Positions 33,713 to 44,900 of a DNA stretch of 64,000 nt are shown here, in pieces. The notes below the pieces were generated by a model. That model was not told the origin of the DNA and did not search any database. It worked only from the letters and a program-made list of their open reading frames with translations. Origin of the DNA: Cryptomeria japonica (taxonomy: Eukaryota; Streptophyta; Pinopsida; Cupressales; Cupressaceae); contig NC_081405.1 in the NCBI RefSeq assembly GCF_030272615.1, positions 573,963,252-574,027,251 of the forward strand, written 5' to 3'. The translations under genes and the position numbers were made by a program. The number at the start of each line of letters is the position of its first letter. Position 1 is the stretch's first letter.

Positions 33713-33891
33713 CACAGTAGAAAAAGTAGAAAGAATTACGATAACAATAAATATCCAAACATATGCATGCGTGTATTGTTGTCTCATACAATTCAATGTA
33801 CTTCATAGCAGTAAAACCCGGACCAAATTCTAAGAAGATGAAGCATTCACTACTTGTAATATCAATTTCAATAATTCTTTCCATGCACACT
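33713..33891 (-). other. 3' flank of the RING gene
   Basis: Short non-coding interval between the RING stop codon and the TRIM element, likely holding the 3' UTR. No clear polyadenylation signal could be assigned. Confidence 0.4.
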
Positions 33892-34470
33892 CTACACTCG
33901 ATCCTCTCGTACTGTTTTTGGCTCATTTTCCATAGAGAATGGTGTTGTACAGATGGGACAAGTATTGTGATCCTCAAGCCATGGCCAAATACAGTGAGAA
34001 TGAAAGATATGTCCGATCATACAAGGAATTTCTCGAACCTCTTCTCCCAAAATAAAATCATCCCTACAAACTCCACAGAAAAGCCCATCATTAACATGAA
34101 AATCTGAAACTGTTACAGTCCGCAGTCCCTCTACCAATTCTTTCGCCTTCCTTTCATTCTCCATTATCTTGACGATCTTTTTCCGAAGAGAATCGAAGGT
34201 ATTGAAGACCCCACGTAGCCACCGAATATGACCAGGGAGTCGATCCTCGTGAACTTCAATCAGGAGAAATTCGGAATGTAATAAATCGTGAAGGCTGTTA
34301 AGATGTTGCAGACGACGAGGCAGAGTTTCACGTTCCATCAAACAATTTGCTTGCATGAATACTTTGGTGGCTTCGATACGTAAATCCCCCATGCGGCATT
34401 CCAGGCTTTTGCACCACTCGACAAGTTCATTCTCCCTGCAACCCATTTTCCTCTCCTCCTGCATTTGCAT
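33892..34470 (-). CDS. RING-H2 finger protein, putative E3 ubiquitin ligase (192 aa, intronless)
   Basis: Full open frame of 192 residues. Residues 1-120 are hydrophilic and probably helical (CRENELVEWCKSLECRMGDL, then HLNSLHDLLHSEFLLIEVHE). The C-terminal RING-H2 has metal ligands Cys132, Cys135, Cys150, His154, His157, Cys160, Cys171 and Cys174, with the Trp-Leu (WLEDHNTCPIC) that usually contacts an E2 enzyme. Spacing between the third Cys and first His is three residues, where one is usual. RING-H2 proteins normally transfer ubiquitin from E2 to substrate; the substrate is unknown. No signal peptide or membrane segment. Two candidate starts exist (34470, or the Met eight codons on); both are conserved in the truncated paralogue. 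It is the only intact-looking gene in the window, though expression cannot be judged. Confidence 0.8.
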   Translation of the reverse strand: MQMQEERKMGCRENELVEWCKSLECRMGDLRIEATKVFMQANCLMERETLPRRLQHLNSLHDLLHSEFLLIEVHEDRLPGHIRWLRGVFNTFDSLRKKIVKIMENERKAKELVEGLRTVTVSDFHVNDGLFCGVCRDDFILGEEVREIPCMIGHIFHSHCIWPWLEDHNTCPICTTPFSMENEPKTVREDRV

Positions 34471-34818
34471 TTCTTCACTTAACTGCCTTTAGCCACTTAG
34501 CACTGAGCTGATTTTCAATTTGGTATGCGAATTTGTGGAATGGGTTGCAGTTTTGTGAGAGTATGTAGTGAATGAAGCGTCAGCGATAGTTTCTTCCTGC
34601 GACTCCTCAAAACAGGCGAGCGGTTGATCCAAACACTACTTAATTTAGGCATAACTTTTCACCGCTTATCTTTATAAAGAGCTTGTAAATTTATTATTAA
34701 TTATTATTTCCAAATAGTTTTAAAATCAAAATTCTTAAAGTTAACTGATTTATTTTTAGATGTTTATTATTAATGATTATTTTAAAATATTATAAGTTTA
34801 TTTGATTTATCTTTAGTT
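34471..34818. repeat. 5' flank of the RING gene, segmental-duplication copy B
   Basis: Matches 5420-5778 in copy A, including GAATGAAGCGTCAG and GCATAACTTTTCACCGCTTA. It should contain the promoter and 5' UTR of the RING gene; no TATA box stands out at a fixed distance. Similarity to copy A stops at about 34818 and resumes at 39826. Confidence 0.75.
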
Positions 34819-35287
34819 TTGTTTTGAAGAAGGCATTCATAAGAAAAGAAAAATAATTACGCGAAGAGGTCTAACCTACAATGGCATCATATAGGGGTCA
34901 TCACAAGTAACGGTGTAAGAAAAAAGAAGTGGTTTGTATTCTTTCAGCTATGTATATTAGAACTGATAAAAGAAAAATGGAGCTAAAAAATAACTGCTTA
35001 GCATTGCGACAGTTACAATCATAACATATGGAATTCGAAGAGCCTTATGAAATTCGAAGAGCCTTGCATCAACCTTTCAAATCCCGATCAGTTACAATGC
35101 TAATTTTTTTATTGACACAAAGCAGAGTACAATAAAAATAAAGCAGCAATGAAGATAAAGAAGAAAGCTCGGTGCATTCACTCTTCAAAAACCAGCCTTA
35201 AGCGTCTATAAATTTGCAAGGAGGGTCCGCAAATCTGCAAGGAGAGCAATTAGTGAAATTAGAGTGGTTATAGGATAATCTGAGAAG
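34819..35287. other. Spacer at the start of the copy-B-specific segment
   Basis: No gene or known repeat seen. The 14-base phrase GAATTCGAAGAGCC-like is repeated within a few bases at about 35031 and 35050. Confidence 0.4.
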
Positions 35288-35680
35288 ATGAGTTTTGAGG
35301 AGGTGAATCCGAATCCACAAGAAGTGAGATTCAGTCAAGACTCCATTTCAAGGAAGTTTACCTAGGACTATAGCTATTCCATAAATGAGAATCACAGCTT
35401 TAGCGTCATCTCTAAACCATCATCCCTGAGAGTGGTATGCCAGCAAATGGATGAGGGGCTCATTAAGCATTCTGATTTTCCACCAATTGAAGTATACAAA
35501 GATGAGAATGGTATAACCTGGTCCAACGACAATGGGAGATTGTGGGTGTTTTGAAAAGCTAGGGTTACAAGCGTACCAGCCACGCTCTCTTCAACACCTC
35601 TATTTAGAGCTCCTCCTCCACCAGAAAAACGTGAGAAAATGGCTCGTGCAGACTATTTTCGTCTAGTTCATGGTGGCTAG
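35288..35680 (+). pseudogene. Pseudogene of a small conserved-looking protein (RFSQDSI ... RLWVF)
   Basis: One plus-strand frame of 131 codons from ATG 35288 to TAG 35678-35680 carries only two internal stops (after RKFT and after RLWVF). It reads VNPNPQEVRFSQDSIS, then HSDFPPIEVYKDENGITWSN, then GRLWVF, and ends PPPPEKREKMARADYFRLVH. From memory, the pattern RFSQDSI...PPI.V...(DN)RRLWVF resembles a conserved ParB-like-fold family of unknown function. That likeness is unverified. No retroelement motif is attached. The intact single frame with few stops suggests a recently dead gene or captured exon. Confidence 0.45.
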
Positions 35681-36479
35681 TAATATTTCTTTTCACTTCC
35701 TCTATATTGTACATAAAAATGCTTAACTTTTGGCTGGTACAGCATAAGCTGGGAAGGGTAGATTTTTCTTGGGTTTAGGTTTGTTTTATATCTTGCAGTG
35801 TTTATACTATCTTCTGTTGTCACTTGCTTTTTCACACTCATCTGTAGATTTGGGTTATATGTATATAAACATAAGCTTTATGTTATTTTTTGTTAGCTCT
35901 TGTGAGGGCTTTGTTTATAATATAAATTTACAGTGTTATGGATCTGATCTTCTTTCTCTTTTGTCATAAGTTTAATGACAATATATGGTTGTTTGTCTTG
36001 AGGTTATTTCTATATATTTTGATTTCATAAAATCATTTAGCCATCTGATATGGGAGTACCAATCAGACTGAAATTTCTTTTATTGAGAGTTAAAAACTAA
36101 AGGTTATCTATTTGATACATGCTAACTCTTCAACTTTCAATCAATTTATATTTATTAAAAAGAAAAAAAAAATCATATGAAACTGTGTGTAAGAAAGGTA
36201 AACATTTTTATATATATATTATCTAAGAAATTCATTATTTAACATATGATATTGTCAAACAATATGTAAATTTACATACATAATAATTTAATCAATTTGA
36301 TTACAATTAATATTACAATTTACCTTTTTCTCCTATCTTTTTATTTAATCAATTTGATTACAAATGTTTCACACACAAGGGGCATTTCAATTTGATTACT
36401 AATATAACTCATGAGCAAATAAATAGAAGTGAAATACAATGGCTATTGATCCATCATTTCAACCAAAAAATAAGGTGGT
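35681..36479. other. AT-rich spacer
   Basis: No convincing coding frame. A small internal duplication of the phrase AATCAATTTGATTACAA occurs around 36290 and 36346. Confidence 0.45.
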
Positions 36480-39450
36480 CAAATAACAATAATTATAACC
36501 CTAAACCTAACAATAACCCAAACCCTAAATCCTAACCCAAACAATAAACCTAATGTTAACCATGATGTAAATCCTAACCCTAACAATAACCATGATATAA
36601 ACATGAACATTAATCCTAATAATGACCCTTAACCCTAAACCTAACCATGAAGTAAACCTTAACCCTAGCTATAACCCTAACCGTAAATGTAACCCTAAGC
36701 CTAACCATAAACCTAACCCTAACTCCAACCCCAACCATGATGCAAACCATAACCCTATACATAATCCTTACCATAACTATAAACATTAACCCTAATCTAA
36801 CCATAAAAATAAACCCTAACCCTAACAATCATCCTTAGCCCTAACTCTAAACCTAATCCTAACCATAACCCTAACCCTAACCCTAGCCATCATCCTAACT
36901 ATGACCCTAACCTCAACCATGATGTAAACAATAAACCTAACCATAACACAAACCATCACCCTAATCATAGTCCTTACCCTAACCCTAATCATAACACTAG
37001 CCTAATCATAATCCTAAACCCTAACCCTAACAATAATCCTACCCTAAACTTAACCCTAACCTGAATGGAACCATAATCCTAATTTATTCCTAACCTTAAT
37101 CTAGCCCAAACCCTAATCATAATTGAAATTTAGTACTAATTTAACCCTAACTTTAATGTAATTGAACCATAACCCTAACTCTAACCCTAACTCTAACCCT
37201 AAATGCAATTGTAACCCTAGCATTATACCCTAGCCATAAACTTAACCTTACAACTAAACCCTAACCCTAACCATAATCCTAAACCAAAGCCAAACCCTAA
37301 CCTTGATGGTAACCCTAACCATGATATACACCCTAACCATTATCATAAGCCTAACCTTAAACCCTAACCCTAATCATAACCCTAACCATGATGTAAACCT
37401 TAACCTTGACCATAATTCTAACCTTAAATTTAATCCAAAACACAACCATAAACCAAATCCTAATCCTAACCATATCCCCAATTATAATTCTAATACTAAC
37501 TGTAACTGTGATTGTGCTTACCCTAACCCTGCATTTGATGTAAACCCTAAACATAATTGTAACCATGGCACTAAACCCTAACCATGACCATAAATTTAAC
37601 TCTAATATTAAACCATAATCATTACCCTAACCTTAACCATGATATAAACCCTAACCTAACTAATAAACCTAACTATCACCTAGACCCTAAACCCTAACCC
37701 AAGCAATAAACCTAACCCTAACCATGATCTAAATCCTAACCCTAACAATAACCATGATATCAACACTAACATTAATCCTAACACTAACCCTTAACTTTTA
37801 CCCTAACCATGATGTAATCCTTAACCCTAGCCGTAATCCTAACCATAAATGTAACCCTAAGGCTAACCATAAGCCTAACCTTAATTCCAACCCCAACCAT
37901 GATGTAAACCATAATCCTAACCATAATTATTACCATAACTCTAAACCTTAACCCTAACCTAACCATTACCATAAACCCTAACCCTAATAATAATCATTAG
38001 CCCTGACCCTAAACCTAATCCTAACCATAACCATAACTCGAAACCTATCCCTAATCCTAAGAGTAAATCCTATCCATAATCCTAATCCTAACCTTAAACC
38101 CTAACCCTAACCTTAATCTTCAACCCTAATCCCAACCATAATCATCACCCTAACCCTAAGCATGATGTAAATCCTAACCTTAAACAATGATGTTGATCAT
38201 GACTCCAAACCTAAGCCTAACCCTAACTATGATGTAAACCCTCACCCTAGCCATAATCCTAACTATGACCCTAACCCCAACCATTATGTAAGCAATAAAC
38301 TTACCAGAATCCCAAACCATAACCCTAATCATAATTGTTACCCTAACCCTAATCAAATGTTTTTCTAACCTAATCATAATCCTAAATCCTAACCTTAACA
38401 ATAATCTTACTTTAAACTTAACCCTAACCCAAATTGAACCTTAGTCCTAATATATTCCTAACCTTAATCTAGCCCAAACCCTAATCTTAACTGAAATTTA
38501 ATAGTAATTTAACCCTAACTTTAATGTAATTGAACCATGATGTAAACAATAACCTTTACCATAGTCCTAACCACAACTCTAAACCATTACCCTTATCATA
38601 ACCCTAACCCTAACCTAGCCTAATCATAACCCTAAACCCTAACCCTAAAAAATGGGGAATGGGTCTACAACCCTTAGGATACACCAATCATCTATTATAA
38701 TATATTAATAATATATGAAGGGTATTAATATCTTGCTGCATCCAAAGGGCTGGATAGTTGTTTGCCTAAAAATAACTTTTAACCTAACCCTAACCATGGT
38801 GTACACCCTAACCCTATCAATAATTCTAACCACGATGTAAACCCTAATCCTAACCATGATGTAAATCCTAACCTTAACCATAACAATAACCATAATTATA
38901 ATCCTAAACCTAACTATAACCCAAACCGTAAACCCTAACCCAAACAATAACCCTAACGCTAACCATGATGTAAATCTTAACCCTAGCCATAACCATGATA
39001 TAAATACTAATATTAATCCTAACACTAACCCTTAATCCTAACCCTAAGAATGATGTAAACCCTAACCCTAGCCATAATCCTAACCATAACTGTAACCCTA
39101 ACTTCAACACCAACCATGATGTAAACCATAACCCTAACCATAATCCTAACCATAACTCTAGACCTTAACCCTAGCCTAACCATAACCATGAACCCTAACC
39201 CTAACAATAATCCTTAGCCCTAAACCTAACCATGAATAAAACCTAAACTATGCTAGCCCTAAACCTAACCATGAATAAAACCTAAACTATGCTAGCCCTA
39301 AACCTAACAATGCTAACCCTAACCATGATATAGACCCTAACCATTATCATAACCCTAAACCTAATCATAACCCTAATCCAAACCATGATGTAAACCTTAT
39401 CCTCGACCATAACACTAACCTCAACCCTAACGCTAACCATAACCATAATA
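36480..39450. repeat. 3-kb telomere-like complex minisatellite (CCCTAA units)
   Basis: Long tract of imperfect AACCCTAACC units, mostly six-base CCCTAA steps rather than the seven-base CCCTAAA of the usual plant telomere. A second motif, ACCATGATGTAAAC, recurs at irregular intervals of tens to hundreds of bases (for example near 36556, 36735, 36916, 37387, 37813, 37897). A 39-bp unit at 39215-39292 is an exact tandem pair. A block of about 135 bp with no telomere-like units interrupts it at 38647-38780. Apparent open frames with MVRVRV or NPNPNH repeats are translations of the array, not genes. Confidence 0.9.
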
Positions 39451-39630
39451 CATGTCATTAAACAAAGTTTAATATATCTTAGATTTTAGTATTGCTTTGA
39501 TCTTGCAACACATATATATTAATAAAAATAGTCTAAATACATATATAAAATTGTAACGATAAAATAATATAGTTTATTTTAATAAAAAGATACTATATAA
39601 TTATATATTAATTTATTCTATGTTTTCCAT

Positions 39631-39645
39631 GTTGCGCTGCGCAAC
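39631..39645. repeat. Short perfect palindrome
   Basis: GTTGCGCTGCGCAAC, seven-base arms around one base, six bases before the large foldback. It stands out as GC-rich in an AT-rich surrounding. Confidence 0.6.
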
Positions 39646-39650
39646 TGCCA

Positions 39651-39827
39651 CTAGCATATATGTCTTAAATTTTAATTTAATCCATATAACATACACTGAG
39701 AGATATCCTTCTCGAGGCGCCTATTTCAATTTAGGGTTCAAAATTGATTAAAAATAGGCGCCTCGAGAAGGATATCTCTCGGCGTATGTTATATGGATTA
39801 AATTAAAATTTAAGACATATATGCTAG
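39651..39827. repeat. Near-perfect 177-bp foldback element, member 2
   Basis: Arms 39651-39726 and 39752-39827 pair at 74 of 76 positions around a 25-base loop. The ends are CTAG. The inner part of each arm, with ATATCCTTCTCGAGGCGCCTAT, is shared with the shorter foldback at 4572-4660. No coding capacity. The near-identity of the arms implies either a young insertion or arm homogenisation. Transcripts would form a long hairpin. Confidence 0.93.
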
Positions 39828-40261
39828 TTCATCAACATTTATACAAGAGTATAGAGTAATTAATAAGGAAATCATTTTACAGTATCTTCATAAGTAATTT
39901 TAGAGTAAAATAATTTAGAAAATTATAAAAATAATTTTTATGGATCATATTATTTTATTTGTTATTTATTAAAATATAGGAATGAAAGAATTGAAAAAAT
40001 AAAATAGTGAAGAAAATCTTTATGGCTTATAAAAAGGAGAGACATATAAATTGTTATTAGGAATAAAGTATAAAATCAAATACTTATAAAAGGGAGTTTG
40101 TCTAATTATAGGGAAAATAAAATAAAATTACGGCTAACTTTATCATTATTTGCAATTTTAAATTAGTTAGTTGTATATAATCTTTGATTTAAATCAAAAT
40201 TAAACTTCATAAAAATTTTATTTGTTTTGTACTAATTTTATTAATGCATATGTTTTTAACC
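39828..40261. repeat. Segmental-duplication flank, copy B (before LINE copy 3)
   Basis: Aligns with 5779-6129 of copy A (TAGAGTAATTAATAAG, AAAGGGAGTTTGTCTAATTA, TTAGTTGTATATAATCTTT). The continuation resembles 11330-11360, on the other side of LINE copy 2. So this is the pre-insertion state for that LINE. Confidence 0.8.
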
Positions 40262-40294
40262 AATCATGTTACAAGGATCTAACCTTGGTTTCCA

Positions 40295-41962
40295 ATGGAG
40301 CCGGAGTCAGATGGAGATATTAGTAATCCTAAACCCTCGCCATAGACATTACCAGCCCTAGCTAAGTCCTTCACCGAGACCATCGCCCAGACTGCAGATG
40401 GAGTCCGCTCAACGACGCACTTCCTTAAGACTCTAGCAGGTGAAGGACCCAGTCAGGACGGTAAGCTCCCTTGCAATTCCTCGGGCTCTTTCTGCAATTC
40501 TCCAAACTCTGAAATGTTGGATGAAATTATTTCAGAAAAACGTAGATTAAGTGACACTGCTATCTGTTTTGCCTATGTTGATGCTCAAAAATGCCCATCT
40601 AGAAAATTCATAGATGACTGGTTTCATAATTTATGGAATCTTAAACTAGGGCTTAAAATTACATTCTCTAGACAAGTTCAAAGAGGTCTCTTTCTCATTT
40701 TCTTCAACACGCATGAAGCCCAGTTGGAAGCTCTTAAACGCCAGTACTGGACGGTTGGAAATACATATTTTTGAGCCCTAGCCTAGTCTCCAGAGGCGGT
40801 TAATGAGGAAGTCCTCGCACTATCCTCTCCCAGATGGGTCATCCTCAAGGATGTCCTCCCCTTTTTGTGGCGTTTTCTTCCCCAAATAATGGCACCTTTT
40901 GGTAAAATCGTTAGGGTTGATGAAACTGCTAGATTGGTGCCCAACCTACATGCAAGAATGCTTGTCTCAATCAAGCCCGGAATCGACATTCCACCATCTT
41001 TAAACCTAGATATTAACGGAGACACATTCGTCTGCCCGATTGAAATACTTGGAGGATTAAATGCTTGTTTTCTTTGCAAAAAGGAAGGGCACATTCACAA
41101 AAATTGCCCAATTATCAGTTGTAGGAAGCAAATGCATAATTCTGGTGAAACTTCTATAAACCCTAAAAATGTTAATAATACACAACCTCCCCCTCATATT
41201 ATTGAGATCCCTAAAGACGTGTTGTCCATAGATCCCAGTCCCTCTCCTATTGTCGCTAACCCTCTCTTGCCCGATCGCGCACCCTTGGCCTCCGAGCCCC
41301 TCATCCCTGTTTCCGTCCCCTCTCACAACCCTGTTGACTTGCCCGCTAATGGTTTCTAGCTTGTTACATCTAGGAAACGAAGGCGTAAACTTACCCCTCT
41401 CAAAGCCCTAAACCCTAGCCATTCCTCCTCCAGCCAGTTGGCCTCTTCTCCTAAATCCCTGGTCCTTGAGCAGTCCCCTATCAAATCTATGGTTAGAAAT
41501 ATGGTTAATAAGTTGGAAAACCCTAGCCATGATGATGATGCTAGCATTAGCAATAACCCTGCAATGATCCTCAGATCTGGAACCCCCATTCATTCAGTCT
41601 CCTCTTCACTTGTAGGACTTACTTGTGACACTAGCACCATTAATCCCTCGGCTTCAAATTCGCTCAAAGAAATATAGGACAATCATATAATAGACATTAT
41701 ATATGCCAATAAAGGTCTAGAAGAAATTAGATCTAGCACTATGCTCCCTGACTTTCCAGGCTCCCAGTTGTCTGGGTCCGACATAGGAGGAAATGCCGAT
41801 ACTAGAGCAGAGCCTCCCGAAACCAGTGAAGATAATGAGGAAGCTATGAAAGGATACTCCCTTATTAAAAAAAAAGGTAGGCCTATGGGCTCCAAAAACA
41901 AGAAGAAATCTGGCGATCAACAACGATCTCCCTACCAGCCCCCCCTAAACCCTCTACCTTGA
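40295..41962 (+). pseudogene. LINE ORF1 (DUF4283-like plus CCHC knuckle), with stops
   Basis: ATG at 40295. An N-terminal domain reads CFAYVDAQKCPSRKFIDDWFHNLW and GLFLIFFNTHEAQLEALKRQYW. A central stretch VILKDVLPFLWRFLPQIMAPFGKIV follows, then GGLNACFLCKKEGHIHKNCP (CX2CX4HX4C, about 41053-41106), a Pro/Ser-rich linker and a basic tail KKKGRPMGSKNKKK. The pattern is the plant LINE ORF1 (DUF4283 with zf-CCHC), an RNA-binding chaperone of the retrotransposition particle. Stops occur near 40341, 40772 and 41357 and frameshifts occur. The final TGA (41960-41962) overlaps the ORF2 ATG (41962-41964). Confidence 0.85.
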
Positions 41963-44900
41963 TGAAATACATATCATGGAATATTCGCGGCCTTGAGTCA
42001 CCTGACAGAAAATTTGTTATCAAAAGGTTTTTGAATTTGCACAAAAAATTAGATTTTTTGATGTTACAAGAACTTAAATTTGTTGGGTTCTCCCTCGACG
42101 CATCGCTTGACTTCATTTGACGAGATGCAACCAAAATCTGTACCAACCACCCAAAAGTTAAAGGAGGGGTTGGGCTTCTTCTCACCCCTAAATGGGCTAT
42201 GCACCTCAAAGCTAAAGGAACCTCTCCCTGTAATAGAGTAGCTTGGGCTACCTTAGAGATGAAGGGTTCTTGCTTTGGCATATGCTCCATTTATGCTTCT
42301 AACGATTATAAGGAATGAATATCCCTCTGGAATTGGTTAACTTCCCTCCCAAATATTCCTTGGGTCATGTCCGGGGACTTTAATATGACTAAATCCCAGA
42401 ATGACAAGGTTGGGGGTCTCCAATTTGAATGGAAAAAATTAGAAAATCCTCATGAGATAGATTCAAACAACATCTGCAACTCTTTGACCCTTTGGAAGCC
42501 ACTAAACCTAACAACCCTAACCTATGGCACACCTGGTGCAACTTTCAGCAAAGTACCAATCAGATCTACTCTAGGTTAGATAGGTTCTACGCTAATAAAG
42601 ACTTCTTTTCCTTTTCCCCCAACCAGTTTGGGAATGTGGTTGCAGTCCTACCAACTACCCTATCTGACCACTTCCCCATCTTACCCATTATCAACATCAT
42701 AAACTCCATCACCCCTTGCCATTCCCGCAATAAGAAATTCTTGCTTAATACCTCCTTGCTACAAGATGAGGATGTCCTTATTGCCATCAAATTAATTAGA
42801 CTCTTCAATCTGCAACCGCATCTCCCCCAATCCCCTTGAGTAGATGGTAGATGAACATTTCTTCCTGACAGATTCTTCTCCAAACCATTGGCCAGAAGAA
42901 AGCCAAGGACTTCAGGTTCATAGAAAAAAATCTTACTCTGCGCCTTCACTCCCTTGAGCATGAAATTCAATTGCAGCCCTCTTCCCCTACCTTGTCCAGG
43001 TAGGTCTCCAAGGCTAGAGATATCCTCAGAAAGCACCAGCAGGTTAAGATCAGAGGTGCTTTCATCAGAGCCCATAACCATTGGCTCCAGTTTGGTGATA
43101 AGGGCTCCAAAATATTCTTTAATCTGCTCAAACAAAAATAGATCAGGGAAAAAATTGATAGAATATCTATAGACAATAAGGAACTCCTTGATATCTATGA
43201 CATCAAAGATGCCTTTGAAGTATTTTACAAGACTCTGTTTACCTCTGAGGATAATGAGGCTTTGGCAGATGCCCACACCAGATGTAGGACCATTATCCCT
43301 TATAGAATCTCTGAGGATGAATCCAACCTCCTCAAAGCTAAGCTAGCTATGCACGAAATAAAGGACGCCATTAAGGCTCTTAAGGATAACAAAGCCCAAG
43401 GCTTTGATGGACTTCCTACTAAATTCTACAAAACTAACATTGACTAGATTGCCGACGACCTTTATGATATCTATAATGAAGCCCTTGCCACAGGCACCCT
43501 GGGGGAATTCATAAATAGGGGTATCCTTAACGTCTCCTACAAGATCCTGGCCAAAGCCTTAGCCTCTCGACTTCAGAAGATCCTCCCCAAGTTCATATGT
43601 TCCACCCAAACAAGCTTCGTCAAAGGCAAGTACATCCTGGAAAATCTTGTAACGAGTTGGGAATCCATGGAATGGGCTAGGACCTCCAACCAAGATGCTA
43701 CCATGTTCCTTGTCGACTTCGAGAAAGCATATGACAGGGTGGAATGGAACTTCATCCTCATGATGCTCTCTGCCTTTGGCTTTCCTAGCGAATTCTGTGA
43801 CTATGTTCGAATCCTCCTTAAAGATGCATCTGCCCTGCTTGAGATCAATGGGACCCTCTCCTATTCGATTCCCCTCTCTAGATCGATCAGACAGGGCTGC
43901 CCCCTTGCCCTTTCTCTGTTTGTCATTGCTTCCGATGCCCTGTATTATCTCCTTAGAGATGACACCCTGTCCCCCCATGTCTAAGGCATTACCTTGCCGA
44001 ACGACTCTGAGCTGATCAACATCCAATTTGCTGATGATACCTCTTTCTTCCTGAAGCTCTCAACACACAATATTGATTCCCTTAATCAAAAACTTGACAT
44101 TTTTGGTAAGGCCTCCAGAGCCCAGGTATCCAACACCAAATCCATTCTACTTGGTTGGAAAGAGAATCTCCTAGACTGGCTTCAACAATTTGGCTATGCA
44201 TGGGGAGGACCCACTAAACTAGTCCGTTATCTTGGCATCCCCTTTTCTTTATCTCCCTCTCTTAAGGATATGTGGGGTTGGGTGAAGGGAAAGATAGACA
44301 GTAAACTCAACAAGTGGGACAATAGGGTTCTCTCCCTTGCTGGCAGGATTCAAGTCTGCCAAAAAATCCTATCCTCATATAGTATCTACTAGTCCTCAGT
44401 TTGGATGTTTAGCAACTACCAAATCCTTGAAATCCAAAAGGCTATCAGACAGTTCCTTTGGTCGGATGGGAAGGGTAAAAGGAAAGCCCATGCAGTCAAA
44501 TGGACCTGGTGCCACTTGGATAAAAAACTTGGTGGGCTAGGCCTTAAGGATCTTAGACTACAAGGCATCTCCCTTGCAGCCAAATGGATATTCCACTCTT
44601 TGGAAGGGTAATAACCCTGGAAAATCCTCATTAGGAACAACATACAAAATGGTGTTCCCAAAACAGCCAAAACTTGGAAAGGTCTCCCGCTCAGAGACCT
44701 AATTGCTGGCAGCTTTCCCATGTCTGTCCAAGGCACCTGGGTGTTCAAATCTATCTGGAAAGCCTGGGAGCATGTGCGTGGTCTAATCAGCAACTTGAGC
44801 ATCAACTCTGATAAGTCCCTACATGGTGAAAGGTCAATATGGTGGAACTTGCATCACAACTCCAAACCCCTTGCCCTAACCCAAGGCTGCTCAGCTAAGC

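Noticed and set aside
36616-39207. Open frames with MVRVRV/MVYIMVGV (minus) or NPNPNHNPNHD (plus) repeats
   Set aside because: They are translations of the CCCTAA minisatellite in frames that happen to lack stops. No non-repeat coding signal is present.
36480-39450. CRISPR-like array of direct repeats
   Set aside because: Units are contiguous and degenerate with no unique spacers of constant length, and the DNA is eukaryotic.
36480-39450. True chromosome end (telomere)
   Set aside because: Units are degenerate, other sequence lies on both sides, and orientation differs among blocks, so it is interstitial.
42587-43276. 229-codon minus frame opposite the LINE endonuclease-RT linker
   Set aside because: Antisense shadow; the plus strand aligns to ORF2 of the other LINE copies.
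43559-44026. 155-codon minus frame opposite the LINE RT
   Set aside because: Antisense shadow of ORF2. The plus strand carries the RT motifs FLVDFEKAYD and FADD.
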